Virus record (IMG/VR): IMGVR_UViG_3300046009_005938
Span: 1-39,146 of that record
Direction: 5' to 3' (one strand)
Source of the DNA: a virus
DNA length: 39,146 nt
Positions 16,838-22,586 of this stretch are shown here, piece by piece. The stretch's first letter is position 1. Every line of letters starts with the position of its first letter. The translations under genes and the position numbers were made by a program. Below the pieces are notes generated by a model, which saw only the letters and a list, made by a program, of their open reading frames with translations, was not told the DNA's origin and did not search any database.

Positions 16838-16912
16838 TTAAAAAGCCCCTCTAAAAATGGAAACCGCCAAGTAACCATAGATAGAAGGGCATATTTTAAA
16901 ATTAGTTTTCAT
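16838..16912 (-). CDS. Possible 24-residue leader peptide
   Basis: An ATG at 16912 opens a 24-codon frame (MKTNFKICPSIYGYLAVSIF and four more residues) whose stop lies three bases before the ATG of the 16834 gene. It passes through three of the four pseudoknot strands, so its translation could control folding. It may be a chance frame in a structured RNA. Confidence 0.3.
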   Translation of the reverse strand: MKTNFKICPSIYGYLAVSIFRGAF

Positions 16913-16922
16913 TGTGGCGGTT
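16838..16922 (-). ncRNA. Pseudoknot-like leader RNA with terminator-like end
   Basis: Read on the minus strand, AACCGCCA (16922-16915) pairs with TGGCGGTT (16869-16862), and GCCCTTCTA (16890-16882) pairs with TAGAGGGGC (16853-16845, one mismatch). The second stem begins inside the loop of the first and ends after it, giving an H-type pseudoknot topology. A TTTTT run follows the last strand immediately, so stem 2 alone would be an intrinsic terminator. A possible promoter lies at 16932-16939. This is the layout of an attenuator or riboswitch; the ligand is unknown. Confidence 0.55.
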
Positions 16923-16931
16923 ATTATGATG

Positions 16932-16939
16932 CGAATGTA
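16932..16939 (-). promoter_or_regulatory. Possible -7 box upstream of the structured leader
   Basis: TACATTCG on the minus strand matches TAnnTTTG in all but one position. Transcription would start around 16925, just before the first stem of the leader. No clear -33 element. Confidence 0.35.
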
Positions 16940-16972
16940 TGTATTGTTTAAATACCTAAATGTTAAAAAATG

Positions 16973-17338
16973 TTAAAAAGATAAATCATCTATTACGTTA
17001 ACAGCTCCTAAATTTGATTGTGGATTAGGTTGTTGTGTAACTACATTGTTATTACTGCCAACCTTATTAATCTTCCAAATAACTAAGGTATTACACCATT
17101 TGTTATCCTTCCATAAACGACCCGATAAATTAAATTCAGCATCTACTTCATCACCTACATTATAGCTATCTAATATAGCACATTTATCTTTATGTACTTC
17201 AAAGCATATTTCTTGCGGGTATTGACTTGTTTTGTCAGATAAAACTATTTGACGTTTAGAAAATTTATCACTTACCACTTCGGTTGATCCGATGTAAATA
17301 ATATTTCCTTTGTACTTTAATTGTGTGTTACTGCTCAT
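16973..17338 (-). CDS. OB-fold single-stranded DNA-binding protein (DUF3127-like)
   Basis: 121 residues. KGNIIYIGSTEVVSDKFSKRQIVLSD...YPQEICFEVHKDKCAILDSYNVGDEVDAEFNLSGRLWKDNK...LVIWKI matches the OB-fold family usually annotated DUF3127 in Bacteroidetes. After about residue 92 a Gln/Asn/Pro-rich linker leads to an acidic hydrophobic tip, DDLSF, comparable to the protein-interaction tip of bacterial SSB. It probably coats single-stranded DNA during replication and cooperates with ERF. The ATG is preceded by an AAAACAAACAAA tract. Confidence 0.75.
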   Translation of the reverse strand: MSSNTQLKYKGNIIYIGSTEVVSDKFSKRQIVLSDKTSQYPQEICFEVHKDKCAILDSYNVGDEVDAEFNLSGRLWKDNKWCNTLVIWKINKVGSNNNVVTQQPNPQSNLGAVNVIDDLSF

Positions 17339-17356
17339 TTTGTTTGTTTTTAATTG

Positions 17357-17521
17357 TTATTTTACTACTGTTAATTTACTTTCATTATTTAATTTCTGCT
17401 TTAACCATTCACTTTGTAAAGCATTAAAGTCATTTACTATACTTTCAAAGCTATTTGTTGATTCATAAGTTAGTATTGAAGTTCCTAAAGATAGGAATAA
17501 GTCATCCATTGTTTCATTCAT
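17357..17521 (-). CDS. Small acidic protein of unknown function
   Basis: 54 residues (MNETMDDLFLSLGTSILTYES...). The start is preceded by the same AAAACAAACAAA tract as the SSB gene 180 bases downstream, which supports translation. No motif recognised. It lies between the zinc-binding protein and the SSB in a same-strand operon. Confidence 0.6.
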   Translation of the reverse strand: MNETMDDLFLSLGTSILTYESTNSFESIVNDFNALQSEWLKQKLNNESKLTVVK

Positions 17522-17540
17522 TTTGTTTGTTTTTATTGGT

Positions 17541-17909
17541 TTATATTTGTTTACATTTTCTATGTTTAGCTCTTAATATTGCAGTCCCTATACCTTTATA
17601 TAAATTCTGCTTTGATGTGTATTTTACTGTTATACTATGGTATATTCTAAACTCATCTTTATTAATATTTTCACCGCAAATATAACATATTCCGTTACTT
17701 CTATTATAAACATATTCAGTTATTTCTAAATCTGATTTTTTTATAGGCGGTAACTTTTTTACATTATTCTGTTTTTTAACTTTTTTAATAGGTGTTTTAA
17801 ATACTGGTAAAATAGGTTTTTCAATATAATTTTTACAGTTAACGTCCCCTAATAACTCAAAGGCGCACCCATGTAATTTACACTCACTATCTCTACCTAT
17901 ACGACACAT
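17541..17909 (-). CDS. Cysteine-rich zinc-binding protein, possibly HNH-like
   Basis: 122 residues with two Cys clusters: an N-terminal one (CRIGRDSECKLHGCAFELLGDVNC) and a C-terminal one (GICYICGENINKDEFRIYH ... AKHRKC). CxxC followed by an aromatic-His stretch and a late HxxC is reminiscent of HNH endonucleases, but the ordered catalytic His-Asn-His set is not obvious. A basic Lys-rich linker joins the clusters. It overlaps the upstream gene by 13 bases. Confidence 0.6.
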   Translation of the reverse strand: MCRIGRDSECKLHGCAFELLGDVNCKNYIEKPILPVFKTPIKKVKKQNNVKKLPPIKKSDLEITEYVYNRSNGICYICGENINKDEFRIYHSITVKYTSKQNLYKGIGTAILRAKHRKCKQI

Positions 17910-18295
17910 TTTTTATTATAATTTACTGATGCTTTTAACTTATCATTTTTTAGCTTATTAACTAACCTTTGTTTCCTAGCAGCCCATAATATATCTTTAT
18001 GTGTTTGTGTTAATTTAGGTTTGATAGTATTAAAACAAGCCCCTGCTAATGTAACAGCTTTTTCTGTAATTTCACCACATTCAATATAATAGGCAATAGT
18101 ATCTACTAATTTATCTAATTCTACTTTAAAAGGGCTAATGTGTATTGTTTTATCATTATTTTCTTTATCTATCCATTCGCTAGTTGAGTGCATAAAGCTA
18201 GTAAATAATTTGCTACTACTACCACAATTAGCAGAATAAATTAGGCTATCTTCAATAGCTTGTATTTCGTTTAGTTTTTCGTTATTCCAGTTCAT
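17897..18295 (-). CDS. Early protein of unknown function
   Basis: 132 residues, mainly helical, with a Ser-rich stretch (NCGSSSKLFTSFMHSTSEW), an acidic middle and a basic C-terminus (AARKQRLVNKLKNDKLK). No recognisable family. Its start lies one base after the ribbon-helix-helix gene and its end overlaps the next gene by 13 bases. Confidence 0.6.
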   Translation of the reverse strand: MNWNNEKLNEIQAIEDSLIYSANCGSSSKLFTSFMHSTSEWIDKENNDKTIHISPFKVELDKLVDTIAYYIECGEITEKAVTLAGACFNTIKPKLTQTHKDILWAARKQRLVNKLKNDKLKASVNYNKKCVV

Positions 18296-18296
18296 A

Positions 18297-18479
18297 TTAA
18301 AATGGGCATTTAGATTTGTTTTTACTTTCTTTAATTTGTTTCCAATCTCTTTGTAATTTTTCTTTAACTGCTAAACGGATAAAATGATTTACATTAACTC
18401 CGTAATCTTCTAAAATAGCTAAACTATTCATTTGAGTTTCTGAAAACCTAATTGTTTTACTTTTAGTTAGTTGCTTCAT
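18297..18479 (-). CDS. Ribbon-helix-helix DNA-binding protein
   Basis: 60 residues. KTIRFSETQMNSLAILEDYGVNVNHFIRLAVKEKLQRDW fits the RHH (Arc/MetJ/CopG) pattern: a beta strand with alternating residues (about 8-13), helix, turn with GVN, helix. Such proteins bind operators as dimers and act as repressors or segregation factors. A second similar protein is encoded 43 bases upstream. The autoregulatory target could be the direct-repeat operator at 19140-19166. Confidence 0.7.
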   Translation of the reverse strand: MKQLTKSKTIRFSETQMNSLAILEDYGVNVNHFIRLAVKEKLQRDWKQIKESKNKSKCPF

Positions 18480-18522
18480 TTTGGGTTACATTTGTTAGTC
18501 TTAGCGAGTAGTTAGTATCCAT

Positions 18523-18675
18523 TTACTTTTCTTTTTTCCTGCCCACCTGTGTATTGGCTATACTTTCCAAAATAGATTCAACATAAGGTTTAAAACTTGT
18601 TCCTTCATCAATAGCTTTTTTAGCTAAATACTTAATCGTGTTTTCTGTTAATTCTATGCGTTTACTTTTTTTCAT
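18523..18675 (-). CDS. Small ribbon-helix-helix-like protein
   Basis: 50 residues. SKRIELTENTIKYLAKKAIDEGTSFKPYVESILESIANT resembles a short RHH domain: an initial strand, then two helices separated by EGTSFKPYVES, as in CopG-like proteins. It is basic at both ends. Likely a DNA-binding regulator of the early operon. Confidence 0.6.
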   Translation of the reverse strand: MKKSKRIELTENTIKYLAKKAIDEGTSFKPYVESILESIANTQVGRKKEK

Positions 18676-18676
18676 A

Positions 18677-18790
18677 TTATAAATTTATTAATAATCTATT
18701 TTCTCCAAACATTAATAAAATGCTTTTATGTTCAAAATAAAAACCATATTTTTTAAATAATGTTGTTGATTTATATTTATGTATTTTCAT
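18677..18790 (-). CDS. Tiny protein of unknown function
   Basis: 37 residues (MKIHKYKSTTLFKKYGFYFE...), basic and aromatic. It starts two bases after the stop of the upstream gene and ends one base before the next start. The tight packing supports it; function unknown. Confidence 0.45.
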   Translation of the reverse strand: MKIHKYKSTTLFKKYGFYFEHKSILLMFGENRLLINL

Positions 18791-18792
18791 AA

Positions 18793-18954
18793 TTATTTAC
18801 ATTTACAACATTTACATATTTCTTTTCTAAATCTTCCACAACCTTTATTAAAAACAAAACCTTGATTTATTAAATCATTAAACCAACCTTTATCTTTCCA
18901 CGCTTGTAAAGTTTTTTGATTGGTTATTTTTGTAGTTCCGCTATAATGTTTCAT
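18793..18954 (-). CDS. Tiny protein with a Cys-rich C-terminus
   Basis: 53 residues. The C-terminus GCGRFRKEICKCCKCK has five Cys residues and could bind zinc; the N-terminal part (KTLQAWKDKGWFNDLINQGFVFNKG) is helical. Its start overlaps the upstream gene by 14 bases. Function unknown. Confidence 0.55.
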   Translation of the reverse strand: MKHYSGTTKITNQKTLQAWKDKGWFNDLINQGFVFNKGCGRFRKEICKCCKCK

Positions 18955-19105
18955 TACCTTCAATAACCCAATTAATTAATTTTTCTCTTAAAGTTTCAGT
19001 TTCCATTTTTAATAATTCTTTTAAACCTCCAAAAGTTTCGATTAAATCATTTTCTAAAACTGCTACTTCTAATTCTGATCTGTTTGCTTTGTTTAAATCT
19101 GTCAT
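18941..19105 (-). CDS. Small acidic helical protein, first gene of the minus-strand early operon
   Basis: 54 residues (MTDLNKANRSELEVAVLEND...), acidic and helical. It follows the promoter at 19166-19173 and the triple direct repeat at 19140-19166, so it is the first gene of the unit that runs toward 14888. An A-rich leader precedes the ATG. Function unknown. Confidence 0.6.
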   Translation of the reverse strand: MTDLNKANRSELEVAVLENDLIETFGGLKELLKMETETLREKLINWVIEGNETL

Positions 19106-19139
19106 AATTTTATTTTTTAGTTGTTGTTATCTGATTGTA

Positions 19140-19166
19140 AATGTACACAATGTATTTAATGTACAC
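19140..19166. promoter_or_regulatory. Triple direct-repeat operator at the early promoter
   Basis: Three contiguous 9-bp direct repeats, AATGTACAC, AATGTATTT and AATGTACAC (plus strand), lie just downstream of the minus-strand -7 box. Their last base is the first base of that box. A protein bound here would block initiation. A further imperfect palindrome (TTTAC...GTAAA, about 19176-19193) covers the -33 region. Confidence 0.55.
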
Positions 19167-19173
19167 AAATATA
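19166..19173 (-). promoter_or_regulatory. Early minus-strand promoter (-7 box)
   Basis: TATATTTG on the minus strand is an exact match to TAnnTTTG. Transcription would start near 19159, inside the repeat operator, and proceed to the gene at 19105. Confidence 0.6.
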
Positions 19174-19259
19174 TTTTACATTATTTTTGTAAAGTGCTAT
19201 AAATCAGATAGTTTAATTTTCTAATGCCATCGCTAAAAAAGTAAAAGTAAACGAAATAC

Positions 19260-19333
19260 TAACACAACCTAAAATCAAACCGCCACATACTAAACGCTTA
19301 TAAAGGCGGTCAGCTTTTAGCTTGATGCCGTTA
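19260..19333 (-). repeat. attC-like site 7 (after the 19342 gene)
   Basis: 74 bp. The left arm (19260-19284) and right arm (19305-19333) pair through CCTAAAA / TTTTAGC-type and CCGCC / GGCGG segments around a 20-base loop. It lies eight bases after the stop of the 51-residue gene and marks the downstream end of the array. Confidence 0.65.
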
Positions 19334-19341
19334 TGTTCAAT

Positions 19342-19497
19342 TTATTTTTTACTTTTTGCCAGCGCACGTTTGACGTATTTGGTAATCGGTTCAATTAGTG
19401 ATTTTGGTACTCTGAATGAAATTGTTTGCGTTTCTTCTTTGTAAAGGGGCTTTCTACCAGCCCCCTTTCTTTTTCCTCCGTGTATTTTATCTTCCAT
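19342..19497 (-). CDS. Cassette gene: small basic DNA-binding-like protein
   Basis: 51 residues. KRKGAGRKPLYKEETQTISFRVPKSLIEPITKYVKRALAKSKK has an AT-hook-like GAGRKP stretch followed by a short ribbon-helix-helix-like segment (QTISFRVPKSLIEPITKYV). It starts one base after the stop of the 19499 gene and ends directly before attC site 7, so it is the second gene of a two-gene cassette. A regulator or antitoxin role would fit but is unproven. Confidence 0.65.
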   Translation of the reverse strand: MEDKIHGGKRKGAGRKPLYKEETQTISFRVPKSLIEPITKYVKRALAKSKK

Positions 19498-19498
19498 T

Positions 19499-19792
19499 TT
19501 AAAAACTTTTGAAATAGCCAAGTAAAGTGCTAAATCTGTTTATGTATTGATTTTTAACGTAATCATTTAGCAGAGTAAATTTTTCGCTATTAACATCACT
19601 TGGCATCATCCCGTTTATACCCAAAGTTTCGCAAGCAAATTTTGTGAATTTTTCAAGTTTAGCATCCAGCCATTTAATATCACAATCTCTAAACTCACCG
19701 TTATTTAATTGGTTTACTATTTTTGAAATCGGGTCTATTAAAGTTGCTTCGATAATAAACTGGTCAATTGTTGGGTTGTTTGTAGCTTTCAT
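19499..19792 (-). CDS. Cassette gene of unknown function
   Basis: 97 residues, helical, with a Cys/Asp-rich middle (FRDCDIKWLDAKLEKFTKFACETLG). It is the first gene of cassette 7 and is preceded by the cassette's own consensus promoter (19821-19851) and an A-rich leader. It forms a tight pair with the basic RHH-like protein downstream, an arrangement compatible with a toxin-antitoxin or regulator pair, although neither protein is identified. Confidence 0.6.
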   Translation of the reverse strand: MKATNNPTIDQFIIEATLIDPISKIVNQLNNGEFRDCDIKWLDAKLEKFTKFACETLGINGMMPSDVNSEKFTLLNDYVKNQYINRFSTLLGYFKSF

Positions 19793-19820
19793 TTTCGTTT
19801 GTTTTAATTGTTTAACGATA

Positions 19821-19851
19821 CAAATATACGCACTTATTTTGATTCTGCAAA
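19821..19851 (-). promoter_or_regulatory. Promoter inside cassette 7
   Basis: On the minus strand TTTG (19851-19848) is followed after 19 bases by TATATTTG (19828-19821), a full match to the Bacteroidetes consensus. It drives the 19499 and 19342 genes independently of the rest of the array. Confidence 0.7.
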
Positions 19852-19928
19852 CAAATTCAAGATTATTTTTGTTAAATTGTGTAAGTCATTGAAAGCCAAC
19901 GCAAAAAAGTAAAAAATAAACTGATACA

Positions 19929-19999
19929 TAACAGCACCTATACGCAATTTTCCCACCGCACAAAGCCGACACACAACTGCGTATAGCTGCAAAACGTTA
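19929..19999 (-). repeat. attC-like site 6 (after the 20041 gene)
   Basis: 71 bp. Left arm GCACCTATACGCA (19934-19946) pairs with right arm TGCGTATAGCTGC (19978-19990) with a single mismatch; the outer TAAC / GTTA core sites are separated from the arms by unequal spacers. Confidence 0.75.
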
Positions 20000-20040
20000 T
20001 AGGCAATATTTAAAAGTTTTTTTTGCCGTCGCTCCAATGT

Positions 20041-20511
20041 TTAAATGGAATACTTGCTTTTAATTTCTCTCATATTTAATTTAACCAAAGCAATTTTTTG
20101 TGTGTTTATCTCTAAGTCTTTAGCTTCATTAAAAAGTCTTTTTTCTTCCTTTAATGCTTTTATTTTGTTTATAGCATTCATGGCAATTTCTGAATATTCA
20201 TACACGTCCTTCTCATCGCTTTCACTAAACTGCTCGGTAGATTCTTTACTTTTAACTATAAATCGCTTGTCTTTTCTCAATCCAACAAACTCTTTTATTT
20301 CAAATGTATCTCCGCCCCATCTGCTATGAATAGCTTTAAATGGCTTAAATTCTAAATTGTCTTTAATATAATCATCAATGCTTTTCTTTACAGCTGCAAA
20401 TGATTCTTTTGTTCTATCTGTGTCGTATTCGCTCGAAACAGCATAAAATGTTTCTCTGTCTGTGTCGAAACTTATGTCCCAACCTCTGTAATTTTCTATT
20501 TCTACTTTCAT
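20041..20511 (-). CDS. Cassette gene of unknown function
   Basis: 156 residues, soluble. The first third (ENYRGWDISFDTDRETFYAVSSEYDTDRTKESFAAVKKSIDDYIKDN) has a compact alpha-beta pattern, and the C-terminal third is a long charged coiled coil (NAINKIKALKEEKRLFNEAKDLE). The single gene of its cassette; attC-like site 6 starts 41 bases after the stop. An A-rich leader precedes the ATG. No family recognised. Confidence 0.65.
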   Translation of the reverse strand: MKVEIENYRGWDISFDTDRETFYAVSSEYDTDRTKESFAAVKKSIDDYIKDNLEFKPFKAIHSRWGGDTFEIKEFVGLRKDKRFIVKSKESTEQFSESDEKDVYEYSEIAMNAINKIKALKEEKRLFNEAKDLEINTQKIALVKLNMREIKSKYSI

Positions 20512-20569
20512 TTTTTATTATTTAATTGATTAATTATTTCTTTCGCTCAAAACTTTTAAATACAGCCTA

Positions 20570-20660
20570 TAACACCACCTAACCAATATGGCTATTTTAG
20601 TGCGTTGTAGGTCAGTTTAGTATTCCAAATGCCGCCACATCGGTTAGCTGTTTACCGTTA
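20570..20660 (-). repeat. attC-like site 5 (after the 20702 gene)
   Basis: 91 bp. CCTAACCAATATGGC on the left pairs with GCCACATCGGTTAGC on the right with mismatches; a long loop separates them. TAAC (20570) and GTTA (20657) form the outer core sites. Confidence 0.65.
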
Positions 20661-20701
20661 GTGGTCATTGTATTAATTAAAAAATTATTTTCCACCGCAC
20701 T

Positions 20702-21097
20702 TTAATAAATATCATCTACTACTTTGCACACATTGTAAAATTGTGATAGCGGAACAACTTCCTTTTTTGGTATTTCGGCTTCTACACAAAAAGCACCGTC
20801 TTTAAAAATAACAGCATCTTTTGTTGTTCCAAATTCAAATTTACCTTCAGGGAAATTAGCCAATAGCACTTCTGATTTTTCAAAAGCGCACTCTATAATA
20901 TCGCCTTCATAAATTTCCGTTCCGCACCTGTCTTTAAAACCTGTAAATTGTCCTACGTTATCAACTGTCCATGAAGTTTCTCCGTTAGTAATTTCCCAAT
21001 TTCCGTTTGTTTGTTTTACCAAGTAGCCATAAACCCACATCTCTGTTCCGTTTATTCCTTGAAACCATCCTCTAAATTTAATTTGTCTATTTTCCAT
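20702..21097 (-). CDS. Cassette gene: YopX-family protein
   Basis: 131 residues. IKFRGWFQ...MWVYGYLV, VGQFTGFKDRCGTEIYEGDIIECAFE and the C-terminal NVCKVVDDIY match the YopX family, named after a Bacillus phage SPbeta protein and common in Firmicutes and Bacteroidetes phages and prophages. Its biochemical function is unknown. It is preceded by a cassette leader containing TTTTGAGCG and followed 41 bases later by attC-like site 5. A typical phage gene in a cassette suggests phage genes enter the cassette pool. Confidence 0.75.
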   Translation of the reverse strand: MENRQIKFRGWFQGINGTEMWVYGYLVKQTNGNWEITNGETSWTVDNVGQFTGFKDRCGTEIYEGDIIECAFEKSEVLLANFPEGKFEFGTTKDAVIFKDGAFCVEAEIPKKEVVPLSQFYNVCKVVDDIY

Positions 21098-21156
21098 CGC
21101 TAAATAATTTTTTAATTAATACAACGAGCCTACGCTCAAAATCCTTCCCACACCAC

Positions 21157-21247
21157 TAACAGTGGTTTGGCAAAATACCGCCACAAGCCTTTGTACTATA
21201 ATTCAACATTTGTGCAAGGCGGTACTTCGCCAAGCCACCAAACGTTA
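21157..21247 (-). repeat. attC-like site 4 (after the 21262 gene)
   Basis: 91 bp. GTGG-TTTGGC-AAA-TACCGCC on the left pairs with GGCGGTACTTCGCCAAGCCAC on the right; one unpaired base per turn interrupts the arms, like extrahelical bases in attC sites. Core sites TAAC 21157 and GTTA 21244. Confidence 0.75.
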
Positions 21248-21261
21248 TAAGCAAACGGCAG

Positions 21262-21501
21262 CTATTTTGAAACAGTCTGATTAATTTTCCTTATAGTCAT
21301 AACTATTTCATTCCATTCATTATTTAACTCAGGACATAGTTTACTAATGTCTATTCCTTTTAATGCACATTCGTTAAATAATGGTGCTAATTCTTTTTCT
21401 CTGCTTTCTAATGATTTTAAAGCCCATCCTTTAGTAAACATATCTACTTCGCTTTGTTCATCGTTTAATATTTTAATTGAATATTCTATCCAGTCTTTCA
21501 T
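21262..21501 (-). CDS. Cassette gene of unknown function
   Basis: 79 residues, acidic and helical (MKDWIEYSIKILNDEQSEVD...). The stop TAG lies 14 bases before attC-like site 4. No motif recognised. A short A-rich leader precedes the ATG. Confidence 0.6.
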   Translation of the reverse strand: MKDWIEYSIKILNDEQSEVDMFTKGWALKSLESREKELAPLFNECALKGIDISKLCPELNNEWNEIVMTIRKINQTVSK

Positions 21502-21556
21502 ATTTTATTGTTTTTTAAATTAATTTTCCATAGTAACATTCGTAACCGTCAGCTTA

Positions 21557-21605
21557 TAACCGCACCTAATAAACAGCAAGCCGATTTATTAGCTGCAAAC
21601 CGTTA
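21557..21605 (-). repeat. attC-like site 3 (after the 21621 gene)
   Basis: 49 bp, the shortest. CCTAATAAA pairs with TTTATTAGC; the arms are nearly identical to those of site 1 at 22516-22586, while the loop is shorter and different. Core sites TAAC 21557 and GTTA 21602. Confidence 0.75.
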
Positions 21606-21620
21606 TAGGTAAGTTGGGTA

Positions 21621-21923
21621 TCATTTAGAAACATTTTTTGTATTTATTTTTAATCTCAATAATTCAATATCTAAACGCAAACTTTCTTTTCTTAATTCCA
21701 AAAGTTCTTTATTTTGATTTGAATTGCCAATACAAGCTACTGTAACTAATAAGCCTATTACACACCCTAAAACTATTCCATAAGTAAAATCTTTTTTACC
21801 ACTTTCAACTGCAAATTCTTCCATGCAATCTTGTATAGTTAGTGGTAATAATTCAATAGTTTCACTTTGGTTTATATCCTTAAAGTTTGCGTATTCTCTT
21901 AATATTTTTTCTGATTTATTCAT
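21621..21923 (-). CDS. Cassette gene: single-pass membrane protein
   Basis: 100 residues. A soluble N-terminus of about 45 residues is followed by one hydrophobic segment (about 46-66, YGIVLGCVIGLLVTVACIG) and a charged coiled coil (ELLELRKESLRLDIELLRLK). The ATG overlaps the stop of a 26-codon frame just upstream, so the two are translationally coupled. Function unknown. Confidence 0.65.
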   Translation of the reverse strand: MNKSEKILREYANFKDINQSETIELLPLTIQDCMEEFAVESGKKDFTYGIVLGCVIGLLVTVACIGNSNQNKELLELRKESLRLDIELLRLKINTKNVSK

Positions 21924-22000
21924 CTTATTTGTAAAGGATTAATATTTAATAATAATTCTAATAATTGTTTTTCTGTTAAAGTTTCAAAGTTTTTTCCCAT
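21920..22000 (-). CDS. Cassette gene: 26-residue peptide coupled to the membrane protein gene
   Basis: MGKNFETLTEKQLLELLLNI followed by six residues; the stop TGA overlaps the next ATG by four bases (ATGA). The overlap and its position as first frame of the cassette support translation, but it may be only a leader. Confidence 0.4.
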   Translation of the reverse strand: MGKNFETLTEKQLLELLLNINPLQIR

Positions 22001-22074
22001 ATCTTTTTATATTGCGTTTCAATTAAACATTCGTTACAACCTACCTATAACAAAGGCTAAAAAGCAATTGCCAC

Positions 22075-22201
22075 TAACATCGGTTTGGCAAGATTGTGGC
22101 TTTTGTTCTAAATTGTTCATTTGTATTTCTATTTAAAATTTGTACTAAAATTGAGCGATTGTGCTTTTAAGTCCCCACCATCGCAAAGCCGTACAACGTT
22201 A
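22075..22201 (-). repeat. attC-like site 2 (after the 22206 gene)
   Basis: 127 bp, the longest. CGG-TTTGGCAAGATTGTGG on the left pairs imperfectly with CCACCATCGCAAAGCCG on the right. A second complementary pair (about 22052-22070 with 22157-22173) partly interleaves with it, so the site may be composite. The stop of the upstream gene lies within its flank. Confidence 0.6.
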
Positions 22202-22205
22202 CCAC

Positions 22206-22340
22206 TCATTTTGTTCTTCCATCGTCACAAAGTAATGCTAATATGGTAGCTAATACAGGAGCTAGTAAAAAAAACCACAAGCTTTTATCTAGTAAATAAA
22301 AAAATATTATTACTAAAAATAGTGCTAAAAATCCTTTCAT
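22206..22340 (-). CDS. Cassette gene: small hydrophobic membrane protein
   Basis: 44 residues, almost wholly hydrophobic with two short helices (FLALFLVIIFFYLL and FFLLAPVLATILALL) around a charged DKS turn, and a polar end (CDDGRTK). Its ATG overlaps the stop of the upstream cassette gene by four bases, and its own stop is 5 bases from the attC core. Possible toxin-like or membrane effector peptide; unproven. Confidence 0.55.
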   Translation of the reverse strand: MKGFLALFLVIIFFYLLDKSLWFFLLAPVLATILALLCDDGRTK

Positions 22341-22474
22341 ATATGTTTTTTTATTTCATTAATAATTAAATCAATTGACTCACTTAATTTTTTAGGCTTT
22401 ATCATTTTATCATATTTGCCCTTCCGCCATTTATTATGATTCTCTAAATTTTTTATTGCTTTTTTTATATTCAT
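22337..22474 (-). CDS. Cassette gene: small basic protein
   Basis: 45 residues, strongly basic (KKAIKNLENHNKWRKGKYDKMIKPKKL) and helical. First gene of cassette 2, coupled to the hydrophobic protein downstream by a four-base overlap. The pairing of a basic soluble protein with a small membrane protein is suggestive, but function is unknown. Confidence 0.5.
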   Translation of the reverse strand: MNIKKAIKNLENHNKWRKGKYDKMIKPKKLSESIDLIINEIKKHI

Positions 22475-22515
22475 TTTTTCTAATATTATTTAATTTAAGT
22501 ATTCAAAACGTGTGG

Positions 22516-22586
22516 TAACGGCACCTAATAAACAGGCGGACATCTACTGTGTTTCCACCGCCCGATTTATTAGCTGCAAAACGTTA
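22516..22586 (-). repeat. attC-like site 1 (overlaps the stop of the 22584 gene)
   Basis: 71 bp. CCTAATAAA-CA-GGCGG pairs with CCGCC-CGA-TTTATTAGC around an 18-base loop. The TAA stop codon of the first cassette gene is part of the outer core site, a common economy in integron cassettes. Confidence 0.75.

Noticed and set aside
17455-17685. Plus-strand open frame
   Set aside because: Antisense to the 17357 and 17541 genes and very hydrophobic from antisense codons.
19644-19892. Plus-strand open frame
   Set aside because: Antisense to the cassette gene at 19499 and crosses its promoter.
19834-20037. 67-residue minus-strand open frame
   Set aside because: It runs through attC-like site 6 and the cassette spacer; its sequence follows the repeat arms and it has no supporting start context.
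20045-20329. Plus-strand frame antisense to the 20041 cassette gene
   Set aside because: Hydrophobic antisense shadow of a coiled-coil gene; no start signals.
22089-22163. Short minus-strand frame (MNNLEQKPQSCQ...) inside attC-like site 2
   Set aside because: It overlaps the repeat arms and is best explained by the repeat sequence.
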